From assembly GCA_025642075.2 (NCBI GenBank), contig JAODUO010000568.1, positions 309,501 to 373,500 on the forward strand: a stretch of DNA of 64,000 nucleotides, in the 5' to 3' direction. The notes below the pieces were generated by a model. That model ran no database searches. It was not told the DNA's origin and worked only from the letters and a program-made list of their open reading frames with translations. Each line of letters starts with the position of its first letter. Positions within the stretch are counted from its first letter, which is position 1. This document shows, in pieces, positions 40,658 to 52,089 of this stretch. The DNA is from Ridgeia piscesae (lineage: Eukaryota > Annelida > Polychaeta > Sabellida > Siboglinidae). A program made the translations under genes and the position numbers.

Positions 40658-41105
40658 GTCAGTCTCCTTACAAGATACTATGTCTCCTACACATCAGGTC
40701 AGTCTTCTGACAAGATATTATGTGTCCTACACATCAGGTCAGTCTCTTTACAAGATACTATGTCTCCTACATATCAAGTCAGTCTTCTGACAAGATACTA
40801 TGTCTCCTACACACCAGGTCAGCCTTCTTACAAGATACTATAGCTCTTACATGAGAGGTCAGTCTTCTTACAAGATACTATGTCTCCTACACAAACAGGT
40901 CAGTCTTCCTGCAAGATACTATATATCCTACACATCAGGTCAATATTCCTGCAAGATACTATATCTCCTACACATCAGGTCAATATTCCTGCAAGATACT
41001 ATATCTCCTACACATCAGGTCAATATTCCTGCAAGATACTATATATCCTACACATCAGGTCAATCTTCTTAAAAGATACCACCAGGTCAGTGTTCTTACT
41101 AAATA
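40639..41105 (+). repeat. 40-bp minisatellite seeded by the exon 2 / donor junction
   Basis: The first copy is the last 19 nt of exon 2 (tatgtctcctacacaacag) plus its donor and 14 more intron bases. About 11 further copies of 'tatgtctcctacacatcagg' + 'tcagtcttcttacaagatac' follow. Early copies keep CAG|GTCAGT; a late group has GTCAAT. A stray related copy lies at 41240-41293, beyond the (ACATC)n tract. The open frame across it is fortuitous. Confidence 0.92.
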
Positions 41106-41111
41106 CAGTAA

Positions 41112-41237
41112 ATCACATCACATCACATCACATCACATCACATCACATCACATCACATCACATCACATCACATCACATCACATCACATCACACCACACAC
41201 ACACACACACAACATCACATCACATCACATCACATCA
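41112..41237. repeat. (ACATC)n pentanucleotide repeat with a short (AC)n interruption
   Basis: About 20 copies of CACAT/ACATC, interrupted near 41191-41212 by CACACA. It lies between two parts of the 40-bp minisatellite in intron 2. Confidence 0.95.
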
Positions 41238-42299
41238 GCCATCTTACAAGATCCTGCATCTCCTACACTTCAAGTCAGTTGTCTTTCAAGATACCCTGAG
41301 CATTTAAATGATGTTTTATACTTTCTAAAATATACACAGTGTGTATGTGACATTGCTGACATGTGTTGCATTAGACATGACTTTATGTTCATAAGTTGCC
41401 AAGAGACAACCCCATGACAAGGACATAGTCCACAGAGTAGACATGACACGCATTAGTGCCTTTTGTTGAAGTGCAAATGTACTCGTCTTGGCAAGGGCCT
41501 ACTGGCTCTCAGCAAATATTTGTCAAGCACACATACAAGCTTTTTACAAAGGTTTCTGAGCAGAGTGAATCGAATCTAATCTGGTTACAACTGCGAATAC
41601 AGTCTAAATAGAAGAGTGAACTGAATGCAATTACAAAAGAAATTTCTACAATACGAACATGAACTGGTTACGGGAAGAAGAAGAAGAATTTTTTATTCAA
41701 CCAATATTTTTAACAATACACACATACAGTGAACAGTACATCCATGTCAAACAATTTAGAAGAATACAAATATATATATATAAAATTCAGCAAACATGGT
41801 AATAATGTATATATTTGATAATATAATGTAGGGTCAGGAGACTCCTTTAAGACCCAGAAGTGTGTAATAAATAGACTACAAATAGTGTAATTGCTAAACT
41901 GGATCCAAGTTAATAAATGGTTTGTTAGCACATTAAACCTTACATAAATATTGATGACACTTCAACCAAGTCCTTGAAGTGTACACACAAAACACCAAAA
42001 TATGGGTGCACTTTCTTCTTTGGATATCACTTTTGTACTTCATTTCTTGACATTGCAAGTTATGCATAGATATGTACACAACTTGCAGTGTTACTCAGTA
42101 AGAAATGAAGAATATGTGTGGCTAGAATATTGTTAAACCTGGGCAGAATGTTGCAAGTGGCGGGATATGTTGCACTGGTTTAGGTGTGTTGGTGATTGTG
42201 TGGCATTTCGACACACTAGAAAACAAAAAATTGGCCTAAAGCCTAGTGAGTGGTTAATTAAATAAATCTTGTAAAGAGTTAGTGATGTGTTCATTCCAT

Positions 42300-42620
42300 G
42301 TTAGTGAGGGGAGCGGTGGTTGCGCGATAGAACGCCAGACTCAATCGAGGGGATGGTGGTTCAATCCCACCTACTGCCGTTTCGAAACTTAGGCAATTTC
42401 ATTCACCCCACATTTGCCTGTGTCTTACAGAAGAGACTAAAAGCCGGTGGTCCCTTCTATCTGGTGTCTAAGTAAGGGGAAATAAAAGATCCCACACAGG
42501 GGGTAAATGTGTAACACGTAATGGACTCACTAATTCTTACTAGTGCTTGATGCCCCTGGCCCAGTAGGGCCTTTGCACTAAAAAAGATCAGAATCAGGCT
42601 CTGACTCAGAATCAGTGTCT
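42300..42620 (+). mobile_element. tRNA-derived SINE, family B
   Basis: The head 'ggagcggtggttgcgcgatagaac' resembles an A-box region and 'ggtggttcaatcccacc' is a good B box. Body: gaaacttaggcaatttcatt, agactaaaagccggtgg, tctggtgtctaagtaagggg, aaaagatcccacacaggg. A minus-strand copy with the same body lies at 43137-43330. Confidence 0.8.
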
Positions 42621-42789
42621 GTTGAAGGTCATTCATTCCAGGGTACTTGGTGCCATAAACTTCCAAGGGTCATTGGCTTGCAAATAAAGGCCTGCAATAC
42701 ATACCTCTGGCTGGTTACCTCTGAAAACACTTTGAAGTGAAGTATAAACATACAGCAATTGACTTTGCCAGTCACTACTGCATCAGCCG

Positions 42790-43035
42790 TGGGAGCAGTG
42801 CAAATGTTCACCACATTTTGAAGACGGATATATGACTGGTGGCTGGTATACCAATATAATGACTTATTCACGTCCTAAATATTGCCCAAAATTATATCAC
42901 TTAACAAGAAGGCGATTTAATTGACTGACGTTAAAAGAGGCGTTTTTCAAGGGATGTGCCAGGAGTTGAGTGAAGGCTGGTACTGATGTAATCAGCCACA
43001 GTGACCCCTGGCACGTGAGGATGGCTGCTGGGAAC
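42790..43035. repeat. Dispersed repeat family C, copy 1
   Basis: It shares two blocks with 52090-52390: 'tgaagacggata...gactggtgg...ccaata.aatgac..attcac' and 'ggcgattt.attg.ctgacgttaaaagagg.gtttttcaagggatgtgccaggag...ggtactgatgtaatcagc'. No coding capacity. Probably a short non-autonomous element; its type is not determined. Confidence 0.75.
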
Positions 43036-43039
43036 AACA

Positions 43040-43115
43040 TCCCGTGGATAAGAGAGAGAGGGGGGGAGTGAGAGAGGGAGAAAAGGAGAGAGGGCGAGAC
43101 CGCGAGAGAGAGACC
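43040..43115. repeat. (GA)n-rich simple repeat
   Basis: Imperfect GA/GGGA purine tract. ORFs on the minus strand (Ser-Leu-Pro rich) are artefacts. Confidence 0.85.
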
Positions 43116-43136
43116 ACCACTCCATGAGTCCACGAT

Positions 43137-43330
43137 AGGTTACACATTCACCCTTGTATGGGATCTTTTACTTCCCCTCACATAGACACCAGATAAAAGG
43201 GGTTTTAGTCTCCCTTCCAAAAGACACAAGCAATGTGAGGTAGACAAAATTGCTGAAGTTTCAAAACACAGCATTGAATCACCACCCCCTTAATTGACAA
43301 TCCAGCATTTGACCGTTCTCCATAGACATT
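43137..43330 (-). mobile_element. tRNA-derived SINE, family B, inverted copy
   Basis: The reverse complement reads tctggtgtctatgtgagggg, aagtaaaagatcccata, aatgtgtaac, matching the plus-strand copy at 42300-42620. The head near 43290 retains 'ggtgattcaatgc', a decayed B box. Confidence 0.75.
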
Positions 43331-44769
43331 TTCTAACTGTGTGTATGATTATCTAGATACCTGTGCAGGAGTGCCATAATGGCTATAGTATAAGTATATC
43401 TTCACAAGACATGCGGTTTGATTGAAAACAACAGTTGTTATTATGATAGAGAGTGTTATACACACACGTGGTACTTGTGTCAATATTCACGGGAGTCTCC
43501 ATGAGTACATGGTAGTATTATAATATATTATATTTTATCACTTCTCTATTATTGTCACTTTGACAATTCTTCTCACTTTTCTATTGTACCAGTCAAATAA
43601 AGCCTTACTAATGTCATCTTGTTGTTGCCATGGTGATGTATGAATCAACACAACTTGTGTAGCTTTGCATAGCGTGACTCAGAGTTTTCTTGCTACCAAG
43701 GCACAGTTCAGTAAATGTAATGCAATATATTGGTAATCAGACTGCCCGACAGTCCAGTTCACATTCATTTGGCCTATTTCAATACTGTATTGATTGGCTA
43801 ATGATGTTTACAAATACACTCTCTTTGTGTAAATGTGTAAATAACTTATGTGATGACAAGTTTTTTGTTGTTGACAATGCTGGCATGACATCATACTTAG
43901 TTGCTACCGTCTCGCAATTAAGTGTTGACGAAATTTGCTTCACAGGACAGAATCAATAATATAACCCGCCTACGCTGTCTCATTGTGCAGAATTAATTGA
44001 GTGTTTACTCTTGCATATTGCATGTAAGGCGATTGACAGGTCATTTGTGATTGCAATTCTCCATGCCACTATAAACCTGGTAGCTCCATGCAGTAACAGT
44101 TGTTGCCATGGCTGTAATATATTGCCTGGAGTCTTTGTATTAAACACCTTGTAATGGGCATCTAAGTTCACAAGTCAGATCGCTTCCAATGCAAAAGTTT
44201 CGCAATTCTTAGAATATCCCTGAACATTGCCAACGTGAAACATTATATGTCGCAAAAGTGTGAAGTTTGGTTATTTTCCGAATGCATACTAAGCTCCTGT
44301 CTCTGCAAAGTACAGTATTTAGCTAGTAAAATAATTTACTCACTGAACCCTCTTAACATTTTACATAAAATGGTCAACTGTGCATTTGGGGAGACACATC
44401 TGAAATTAAATGCCACAAAAACTGGAAAATTCCTCAAACATGTTCTGCATAAATTTAAATTTATCTACAGTTTTAGTACAATAACATAATATGGTTTTCA
44501 AAAGTCAACATGGCATTATTGTTTACAATATACAGCTGTATGTTAATTTTGTAGCGAATCTTATTTAGTCGATTTTTTCTTTGCTCTCATATCAGAAGAT
44601 TATAGGTCTGGTAAAGCAAACTACTAAACAATTCTATGAAATAAGCATCTCGTACATTTCTCAAGGTTGTCATGATAACAAAACAGTTTCATTATGTAGT
44701 TATGATAATGAACCATGTAAATGCCATTGATTGTGAGGTTTGGTGAATGTTAATTGGAAAGATGTGACT
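43331..44769 (+). other. LRR intron 2, unannotated middle part
   Basis: No exon, RNA gene or clear element seen; ORFs at 43690-43959 and 44235-44489 lack domains and splice context. Confidence 0.4.
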
Positions 44770-44985
44770 CGGGGCTAGACCCTCAACTTAGGGTACCCGG
44801 GTTTAAAACATGTGCTGTCATATCAAACATTGGGCAATGTCTACGTTGCTCAACTTAATTCAACAGTATGAATGAGTACTGACTATAAACAGTGGTAGAT
44901 ATTTATGTATAAATATCCATCACTAAATAGTCATTGTGCATCATTAAATACAGTGTGGCTGGATTCCTTTCTCTATGACAAAGGC
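44770..44985 (+). mobile_element. tRNA-derived SINE family A, truncated and diverged
   Basis: A B-box-like 'cgggtttaaaac', then 'gactataaacagtggtagat' and 'atttatgtataaat', align with the family A copies at 16860 and 45221, in the same orientation and less than 300 bp before the better copy. Confidence 0.65.
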
Positions 44986-45220
44986 ATATAACAAAGTTAC
45001 TTGTGAACTTCAGGCAAGAACTGCTATCTAGAAGCAGATGTCAACACGCATTAGAAATACAATGTTGAAATATTAGTTTTACATACACTATTGACGGGGC
45101 AGCATTTGATGGAGTCATGTGCATAATTTTAATTGTGATATATAGGCAAACAGCAAAGTAGTAGATCCATCAATTATTTGTTGCCTTAGTTTTAATTATA
45201 ACATGTTGAAACCCTTTGTA

Positions 45221-45545
45221 GGGCACAGTGGCCCCATGGTATAGCATAATGGACTCTGGACTAAGAGGAACCGGGTTTGAATCCTGTGCCATAGTGTTAA
45301 ACCATGGCCAAATTGGTTCACTCTACATAGCTCCAGTTCACTCAGCTGTATGAATGATTACCTGGCTATAGACAGTGGTGGATATTTGTATGAGCAGCCT
45401 TTTCACATTAATTGCAGCAAGGCTGGATGCTTACCAGAGAGGTTGAGATGGTGTTTGATTAAAGAGGTCTGCCAGGGAAGTAAAGTGTAAAGCGCTTTGA
45501 GCAGTTCTGAGGACTGGATACTGCGTTATATAAGAACTTACCTTT
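45221..45545 (+). mobile_element. tRNA-derived SINE family A, near full length, abutting exon 3
   Basis: A-box region 'gtggccccatggtatagca', B box 'cgggtttgaatcc', then the family body ending 'taaagtgtaaagcgctttga' 'gcagttctgaggactggata' 'ctgcgttatataagaac'. It ends about 20 nt before the acceptor of exon 3, so the branch-point region of that acceptor is probably SINE-derived. Confidence 0.88.
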
Positions 45546-45564
45546 ACTTCACTTTTCTTTTCAG

Positions 45565-45709
45565 AGGATGTGAGCAATGGGTTGTGGTCAGACAGCACCT
45601 TTCGAGACAACTACCTCTTCCCTCCCGCTACTTATAATGGTGACGCTTGTGCTGGCTGCATCTGTACCGCAGACAAACTCAACGTGTCCGACTGCAGCAG
45701 TGCAACTGT
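45565..45709 (+). CDS. LRR gene exon 3: N-terminal Cys-rich cap (residues about 44-92)
   Basis: Acceptor tcttttcag, donor GT|GTAAGA in phase 2. It encodes DVSNGLWSDSTFRDNY and a four-cysteine cap GDACAGCICTADKLNVSDC, the usual disulphide-bonded LRR N-terminal cap of extracellular LRR proteins, with an Asn-Val-Ser glycosylation site. From here on every intron is phase 2. Confidence 0.92.
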
Positions 45710-46103
45710 GTAAGACTCTACTGCTTTACTGACATATGGGAAAGGTGGTGCTTACTAGTTGCATAGATAGTACAGCGAAAGATGGTGCTTCATTTTTTAA
45801 ATTGTTTTTTGTCTCAAGATATTGTTGTCACATGTCTCACAACATAGTTACATGTCTCATTACATTGTGGTATAATGTTTTGTGACACTGTGGTAAAATG
45901 TCACAAAAACATGTCTCATGGTACATAGTTGTATTATGTATGTGGCATTGCAGTAACTTGTATTTTACTTATAGTGTATGTAGTGACAAGTCTGGTGACA
46001 TTGTAGTGATAGGTTGTGTGACGTTGTAATTATATCTTCTTGTGACATTGTCGTGACATTGTAGTAGTGTGTCATAATGATGGTTTACTTGGTTTTGTCT
46101 CAG

Positions 46104-46172
46104 CACACTGAAGCATCAGTTATTCACCGAGATCACAGCGGATACCTTCACTAGTTCTTCAATAACGAGCAT
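46104..46172 (+). CDS. LRR gene exon 4 (residues about 92-115)
   Basis: 69 nt, phase 2 to 2, acceptor gtctcag, donor AT|GTGAGT. Encodes TLKHQLFTEITADTFTSSS, one LRR with the xxFTxIxxxTF end pattern. Confidence 0.85.
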
Positions 46173-46716
46173 GTGAGTTCTGGTCCTTGACACATGTCAC
46201 AGGCAACTGGCAGTATTACTATTGGGGTTGATCCTTGCTCCCTCTGTTGTCCCAAAAGTCAGTAAATCTAATTAAGGTGCTCAATCTTTGACATCCACCT
46301 ACTGCCCAGGGTCTGAACTCTTGGGAAGTGCAACTTCTCAAGGATATACTGTATCTTTGTCATAATAATATTTGATTTTCTGTACATCACATCCAAGATT
46401 TCATAGCATTCTACATGTATAACAATGTGTTAAAAGTAATAATAGGTTGTAATAAAACAGTACTAGTTATACCATAAATATAATTCTGCATGATGAAATA
46501 ATAATAATAACAAGATATTGTAAGTGCATGAATGAACGAACAAACCAACGAAGGAATGAACGAATGAATGTGTTAAACATGGATGGTGGACACTAGTAGA
46601 AACATGACGTGTAATATATGTAACAAAATACATAAGTGTTATTTAAAAGAGATTGTCATAAGTCATAATTGCTTAACAGATGAGTGGTAATGATTGTCTA
46701 CTTGTTCCTTTTGCAG

Positions 46717-46791
46717 TACGATTCTGGAGTGTCCTAACTTTGTCAAAATTGGAAACGGCACTTTCGACAAACTGACGAGTCTTTCAAAACT
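46717..46791 (+). CDS. LRR gene exon 5 (residues about 115-140)
   Basis: 75 nt, phase 2 to 2. Encodes ILECPNFVKIGNGTFDKLTS, a clear LRR (I.NGTFDKL) with an Asn-Gly-Thr site; donor CT|GTGAGT. Confidence 0.92.
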
Positions 46792-46799
46792 GTGAGTGG

Positions 46800-46915
46800 T
46801 TTATAATTAGCTCTCTCTCTCTCGCTCTCGCTCTGTGTTGCTCTTGCTCTCTCTCATGCACATGCTCTCTCTTCTCTCTGTCTTTCTCTCTGTCTCTCTT
46901 TCTCGCTGTCTTTTG
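46800..46915. repeat. Imperfect (CT)n tract at the start of intron 5
   Basis: CT/CTCG-rich low-complexity DNA just after the exon 5 donor. Confidence 0.85.
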
Positions 46916-47109
46916 GCTGATGCCTGTTTTCAGAGACAATGTTATCTAGCGGTCTGTCAATAGTCTTGTATCTGTATCGATATTAAGCACAACAGTATTT
47001 TAGATTTTGTTTAAAAATGCCTGTTAATTAGTATTTGTGTTTGAATATTTTTGGATTTATAGTTTTGAAACTATTTCAGGGCTCATTCCTTGTGTATTTT
47101 ATGTTGCAG

Positions 47110-47172
47110 TACCATTCAGTTCACGAAGATTACAGAATTTCCTGACATTTCAAAGACTGCTATGACAATTCT
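47110..47172 (+). CDS. LRR gene exon 6 (residues about 140-161)
   Basis: 63 nt, phase 2 to 2, shortest exon. Encodes TIQFTKITEFPDISKTAMTI, a short irregular LRR; acceptor atgttgcag, donor CT|GTAAGT. Confidence 0.85.
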
Positions 47173-47409
47173 GTAAGTGGAACTTAAGTTAGTAAAGTGT
47201 TGAATAATTCCATTGAAGCTTGTTTTTTTTGCAGCTAAAAAGTAACTTCAACAAAAATATATGCATCGCAACATATCTGCGGGAACTTACAAAACATTGC
47301 TGCATATGTATAATTATTTTGCAGGAATGTACTACATACTGACAAGTGTTCTGTACTTGTGTGTTTATTAACACGAAGAATATTTATGTTTACATGAATT
47401 TGTTAAAAG

Positions 47410-47487
47410 GAACCTGGCTGAGAATGAGATTGTTATCGACACACTGAATTACAAAGAACAGGTGCTGCCAACCTCCCTCACACATGT
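47410..47487 (+). CDS. LRR gene exon 7 (residues about 161-187)
   Basis: 78 nt, phase 2 to 2. Encodes NLAENEIVIDTLNYKEQVL, one LRR (LNLAEN-I start). The acceptor ttgttaaaag has a weak pyrimidine tract, so this junction is somewhat less certain. Confidence 0.82.
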
Positions 47488-48650
47488 GTAAGTTACATTA
47501 TAATTACTTAGTCTGTTTCCATAATTAATTTAGTTAGTGAGCAGGGATCATGACAATTTCATGACAACATTTATGCCACTAATTGCTGAGTAAAACTACT
47601 GGACCACATCTGCGAAATTGTACTGAATATGCATTGTTTCGAAAGAGACCAGTTGTTGAATAAATGTCAGGTGCAACTTTTAGATATGGAGGGGCTTATA
47701 ACATTCAAAGATCCTGAATAGCTTTTTCCAAAATCAGTTGAAGTTCTCTCACTAAGGGATGCTCTCCAAGCATAGCTGCACATTACTACTTAAACCAAAT
47801 GTAATTTCCATTGCTTCAAAATGCACTGAATTATATCGACCTCTGGCAATATGTGAAAACGGTTTCATGACTATCATATGATCATTCCTTCAGGTGTCAT
47901 AGCACAGAACTATCCACACACACTTAAAGTCAACACAGTTATAAATTGTTTTTAGATAAAACATTTGACAGAACACAATCCAAACTGTTAACTTGTTTGC
48001 GGTTATTTATCTCGGTGACAATCTTGAACAATCTTGGTGTTTGCTAAAGGACACTGACCCAAACCACCCATGTTCCTGCATGACCACTCACAGGCAGACA
48101 GTCAGCTGCACATTTAGAAAGTGTCATCTCTGCCTGCTAGCCCACTATAATGCTGAGTTATTCATCTTCACATGTTGTTCTCCTCTTGACATTCCTCTTC
48201 CTCATCTCCACCCTCACTTTTTTCTCAGTACGTTCTCTTTCAGCAGTCTCTAGTTCCTTCTTTACTTTGCTCTTGTTCTTCTGCCACAGTCTTCATCGCC
48301 TCCCTTTTCCATCCACTTTCTGCACATACCCTCTCTTTGCCTGTGTTTCATCTCCCATTCTTTCCTTACTTCAACCTACTTCTCACCAATTTCTTCTTTA
48401 AACTTTCCCTCACTCCAACCTCCACCCTCTTTAAGTTTGTCCAATCTTCATTTATCAACTCTTTTAACTGTGTGACATACTTTAACTGAATGATCTGAAC
48501 CACCTCCACACCTGCTTGTTCCCACTAGAAGGCTCAGCTTGACTAGGCCCAGTCACACAAGGAGAGACTGTGTTAGAACAAGAAGGACCATATCTTGTAC
48601 ATAGAGGAATGATTGCATAGTTAGTGTAGTGATTTGTTTGCTTCTTTCAG
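47488..48650 (+). other. LRR gene intron 7
   Basis: 1163-nt intron with a CT-rich segment at about 48180-48430 whose plus-strand ORFs have no domain. No element recognised. Confidence 0.7.
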
Positions 48651-48719
48651 TGCACTGATGTCCAATAACATAGAATGGCTGCCACCGGGAATGTTTGACA
48701 ACAGCCATGTGAAATTTCT
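48651..48719 (+). CDS. LRR gene exon 8 (residues about 187-210)
   Basis: 69 nt, phase 2 to 2. Encodes ALMSNNIEWLPPGMFDNSHV, a textbook LRR (L.SN.I..LP.GMF). Confidence 0.93.
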
Positions 48720-49157
48720 GTAAGTGTGAAGAATTGTTGCTTGTAAAATGAGTGCTTGTTTAAAATTGTGTCTAAAAGTCGGTATTGTTTATGAACACAG
48801 TTTATTTTTGTGGACACATTTTTTAATATATGAAACCTATTAAATTGTTTCACAATATAGTTGACTTCTGTTTTGTCATTAATGGCTCATGGAAAGTACA
48901 ACAAAACTTGTTAATTTCAAGTGTATCATGATAATAATTGTGCTCTCTGTTGATGACTTTTCATTGTAGTAGCTCAGAACAGTCGTGAGAATGGCTTATC
49001 CTTCAATGCTTCCCAACTCAGCATTCCAGTGATATCAAGGCCAAGAGCTTCGTTGTGTCATCAGAATTATTTTACATGTTGACAGTTGTAAATACTTTAC
49101 GACTACTAGATAGCCATGACCATATTTTTCATTAGTGGTGTTTGGTTTATGTTTCAG

Positions 49158-49229
49158 GAGCTTCAGTTTGAACCAGTTTCCTTTCTTCCCATCTAATGGA
49201 CTTAAGAACATGCCGGATCTACTTTATTT
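49158..49229 (+). CDS. LRR gene exon 9 (residues about 210-234)
   Basis: 72 nt (24 codons, one LRR), phase 2 to 2. Encodes SFSLNQFPFFPSNGLKNMPD; donor TT|GTAAGT. Confidence 0.92.
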
Positions 49230-49264
49230 GTAAGTATCTCTCGAAAACTTCTGCAGTTTGTCAT

Positions 49265-49445
49265 AATTAGAGGGAGGGTGCCAGCTCTTCTGACAAAAAT
49301 TGGCAGAGTAATAATTTGTAACCGGAAGTCAGCTGTCTAGAACATGGTAAAGTTAAACATCAAAAGGTATTGCGATTAACTCTGCTCGCCTAACGTAATA
49401 TTACACGATGAAATAAAACCAAGGAGCCGGCACCCTTGTTTTAAG
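49265..49445. repeat. Short element with inverted ends, family D
   Basis: 'gagggagggtgccagctctt' near 49271 and 'aaggagccggcacccttgtt' near 49421 are imperfect inverted ends. Text near the right end (attgcgattaactc, cgtaatatta, ggagccggcaccct) recurs at about 63170-63400 (attgcagttaactc, cgtaatatta, ggagctagcaccct). Probably a MITE present in introns 9 and 23. Confidence 0.5.
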
Positions 49446-49589
49446 GTTTGAAAGTTCAGTTTCTGAAATTTTAGCCACAGTTTCGATGATGTTAACAAAC
49501 GCAGATTTTGATTAAATCTTCCAGTTCTAGTTGCAGGTGCATCAACATACAGTGTCCACTTCATAGACATATAAAAGTAATAACTTTGA

Positions 49590-50175
49590 AATGTTCGATG
49601 TTGTTGCTCATATTCCCATTTGCTCATTGATATCTGACCATGTCCAGCATGAACCAACAATGAGCATCCAGTCAGTAGACTTGAGCAGTATACTGACAAA
49701 CTCGTGCAGAGAAAGAGTACAAAGGAGAGCAACCAAAATGATACCAAAACTCAGGAATATTAGTTATGAAATGCATCTAATAGAATGTGGTTTCACAACA
49801 CTAGAAACCAGGAGATTGAGAAAAGATCATCTAGAAGTGTTTAAAATATTGAATGGGTATGAAAATATTGACAGAAATATTGTTTTCTCGGCTAAGGAAG
49901 AAAGGACTAGAGGACATGGAATTATGTTGCAAAGAAGCAGTGTAGACTAGGTATTAGAAAATTATAATTTTCACAAAAAACAGTAACTGAATGAAGCAGA
50001 TTATCAGCTGATTGTGTGGGTGCTACCAATATGTTTAAAAATAAAATAGACATACCTAAGAAGGGCGGTGTACATTTAGATTGATAGGTTGGACTCTAGA
50101 TAAGCCAAAAGGCTTCCTAGTCCATCTGCCATCTAGAGATGATTCTCTATGTGACAATCTTGTTAAATCTTGTTT
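49590..50175 (+). mobile_element. CR1/jockey-like LINE 3' fragment, adjoining exon 10
   Basis: The plus-strand frame encodes the end of a non-LTR reverse transcriptase ORF: ERVQRRATKMIPKLRNISYE, TLETRRLRKDHLEVFKILNG, then diverged FSQKTVTE and MFKNKID segments. The 3'UTR matches 18645-18830. The terminal 'caatcttgttaaatcttg' runs straight into the polypyrimidine tract and acceptor of exon 10. Confidence 0.88.
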
Positions 50176-50178
50176 CAG

Positions 50179-50256
50179 GGGTTTAGATGGAAATAAGATC
50201 AGCACGATCTCGCAGGCTAGCATGGTGGCCCTCTCCACTAGTGTACTGCAACACTT
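50179..50256 (+). CDS. LRR gene exon 10 (residues about 234-260)
   Basis: 78 nt, phase 2 to 2, acceptor cttgtttcag directly after LINE sequence. Encodes GLDGNKISTISQASMVALST, one LRR. Confidence 0.92.
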
Positions 50257-50582
50257 GTGAGTCTACTTGTCACTTGTTACATCAGATGGGCTTATTACCA
50301 CAAAGCCTACATTCCCATGACACTAACTACTCCATAATGGTCACAACTGTCACATTGACATTTCCGGTTGTGACTGTTATTTGTCACTGTTTGTCATATG
50401 CTATGTTTGATCAAGCGACCATTATGTCATCGTAGTGTGCATGCCTTGTACACAAAAGTAAGTTAAAATGAACTCTCTGCATCATTTGGCAGTGTTATTA
50501 AAATGTAGGATTTATTATCATAATATAGGGTGTATGTTTATTTTATAAGTATTTTGTTAAATGTTTTATTTGTTTCTTTCAG

Positions 50583-50654
50583 AAACATCAGCAACAATGA
50601 GATCTTCTTTATAGAGCAGCGTGCATTCAGTAAACTCTCCAAGCTGAAAATACT
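50583..50654 (+). CDS. LRR gene exon 11 (residues about 260-284)
   Basis: 72 nt, phase 2 to 2. Encodes NISNNEIFFIEQRAFSKLSK, a canonical LRR with F.KLSKLKIL end; Asn-Ile-Ser site. Confidence 0.95.
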
Positions 50655-51082
50655 GTAAGTACTGGATCTATATTCACTATCACTGGCTATTTATTGAGTC
50701 TTAAGAATTGAGATAAATAAGTCTACCAGGTAATTCTGTATAAATCAATTCTAAGATGACTTGAACATCGGATTAGTTAATCCTTAGAGTATTACAAGAG
50801 TTAAACCATGGACAAGTAAGGATTCTGATGAGTGAAATGTTAAATGAGTTGTAAACTTTGGAAGATTCAAATCTTCAATTTGTTGACCAGTTGCTCAGTA
50901 AACGTCCACATGCCTGGTAAAAAAGCTATCTTTGGATTAATCAAATTTGAAATGGATTAAACCCCAGGTAAGATTATTTTATATATTGATGAGGAAAACA
51001 TGCATTGAATCTATGAGTCAGGTCCTGTTTCGTGAGCCAGTGTCAATGTTTACTGTATCATTAAAGCTTTGTTTCATTACAG

Positions 51083-51154
51083 AGAGCTCCACCAGAATCA
51101 ATTGGCTCAGATTCCAAGCTTCACTTTTGACAACATCCCTGAACTGCTGCATCT
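51083..51154 (+). CDS. LRR gene exon 12 (residues about 284-308)
   Basis: 72 nt, phase 2 to 2. Encodes ELHQNQLAQIPSFTFDNIPE, a canonical LRR. Confidence 0.95.
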
Positions 51155-51651
51155 GTGAGTACATTGGAGGGAGGTGGGACAAAAGTCATGGGAAAATAGT
51201 CACATGGACAAGTCACACCTATAAGCATTTGTGCGTAACTTTAAAATCAAGAGTCATTTGGAATTTCTGTGGAATAGCTGGTTCCTTTAGCAGTGGTACC
51301 AGTGGATATGACAACTGTTATTTCCTCACTCTGTCGCATATTGTTTGTGTCAAAACACTAATGACACCATCCCTATATTAACTGACCCAATTGATGTGAT
51401 TATACAGTGTAGCATAGAATATGTGTTACGAATAAACGATTCATATACCGTAACATAAATGATTCACAGTTTTGCAGATTACTCAATCTCAAAACCACAG
51501 TCTGTGACAAGAATGTGAACTGAAGCAACACTAGTAGAAAACGGGTTTAATCTGGTGGGCTGGAGGGAATTAGAATTGAGAAAAGTGGACATTGTGATGT
51601 TGAGGCCCTCGTGTTTGAGACCTAGAATGAAACATGCAGTTTTTCTTGCAG

Positions 51652-51804
51652 TGACTTGAACCACAACAAGCTGAAGACTATAGGCATGGGCGCCATGAGC
51701 AACCTGCCAGAACTGATTAATCTGATCGTCAGTTCCCAAGACCCACCCATGGAAGACATCGCCTTCAATGCCTTCAAAGACATCGGAGCAAAGCTGAAAT
51801 ACCT
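51652..51804 (+). CDS. LRR gene exon 13, two LRRs (residues about 308-359)
   Basis: 153 nt, phase 2 to 2. Encodes DLNHNKLKTIGMGAMSNLPE then LINLIVSSQDPPMEDIAF and NAFKDIGAKLKYL. Two repeats in one exon imply intron loss or duplication without an intron. Donor CT|GTAGGT. Confidence 0.95.
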
Positions 51805-52089
51805 GTAGGTGTCTTCTGTATGCCTTCCTAACTTACGTCTGTCTGTAGTTCTCCTGAAACTTTGTCCAGACATTTCTGGCTAACACATGTTTGTATTCCT
51901 CTTGAAAGTCTTTCTGTATTCACATCATCTTCAATTCCCAAACTGAAAGTCATGGCGACACGTTTCGGGAGAGCTACCTCCTTCTCTGGCAGTTTTGGTG
52001 AAGAGCCTTGAAAGCCAAGGGTCATTATAATTACTACCCCTGACGGATCGTCTCCATAAAGCTGGGGAATGTACAATTATACAATTATA

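Noticed and set aside
40645..41299. Open frames of 90-139 codons across intron 2 start
   Set aside because: They read the 40-bp minisatellite and the ACATC repeat; continuity reflects repeat units without stops, not coding selection.
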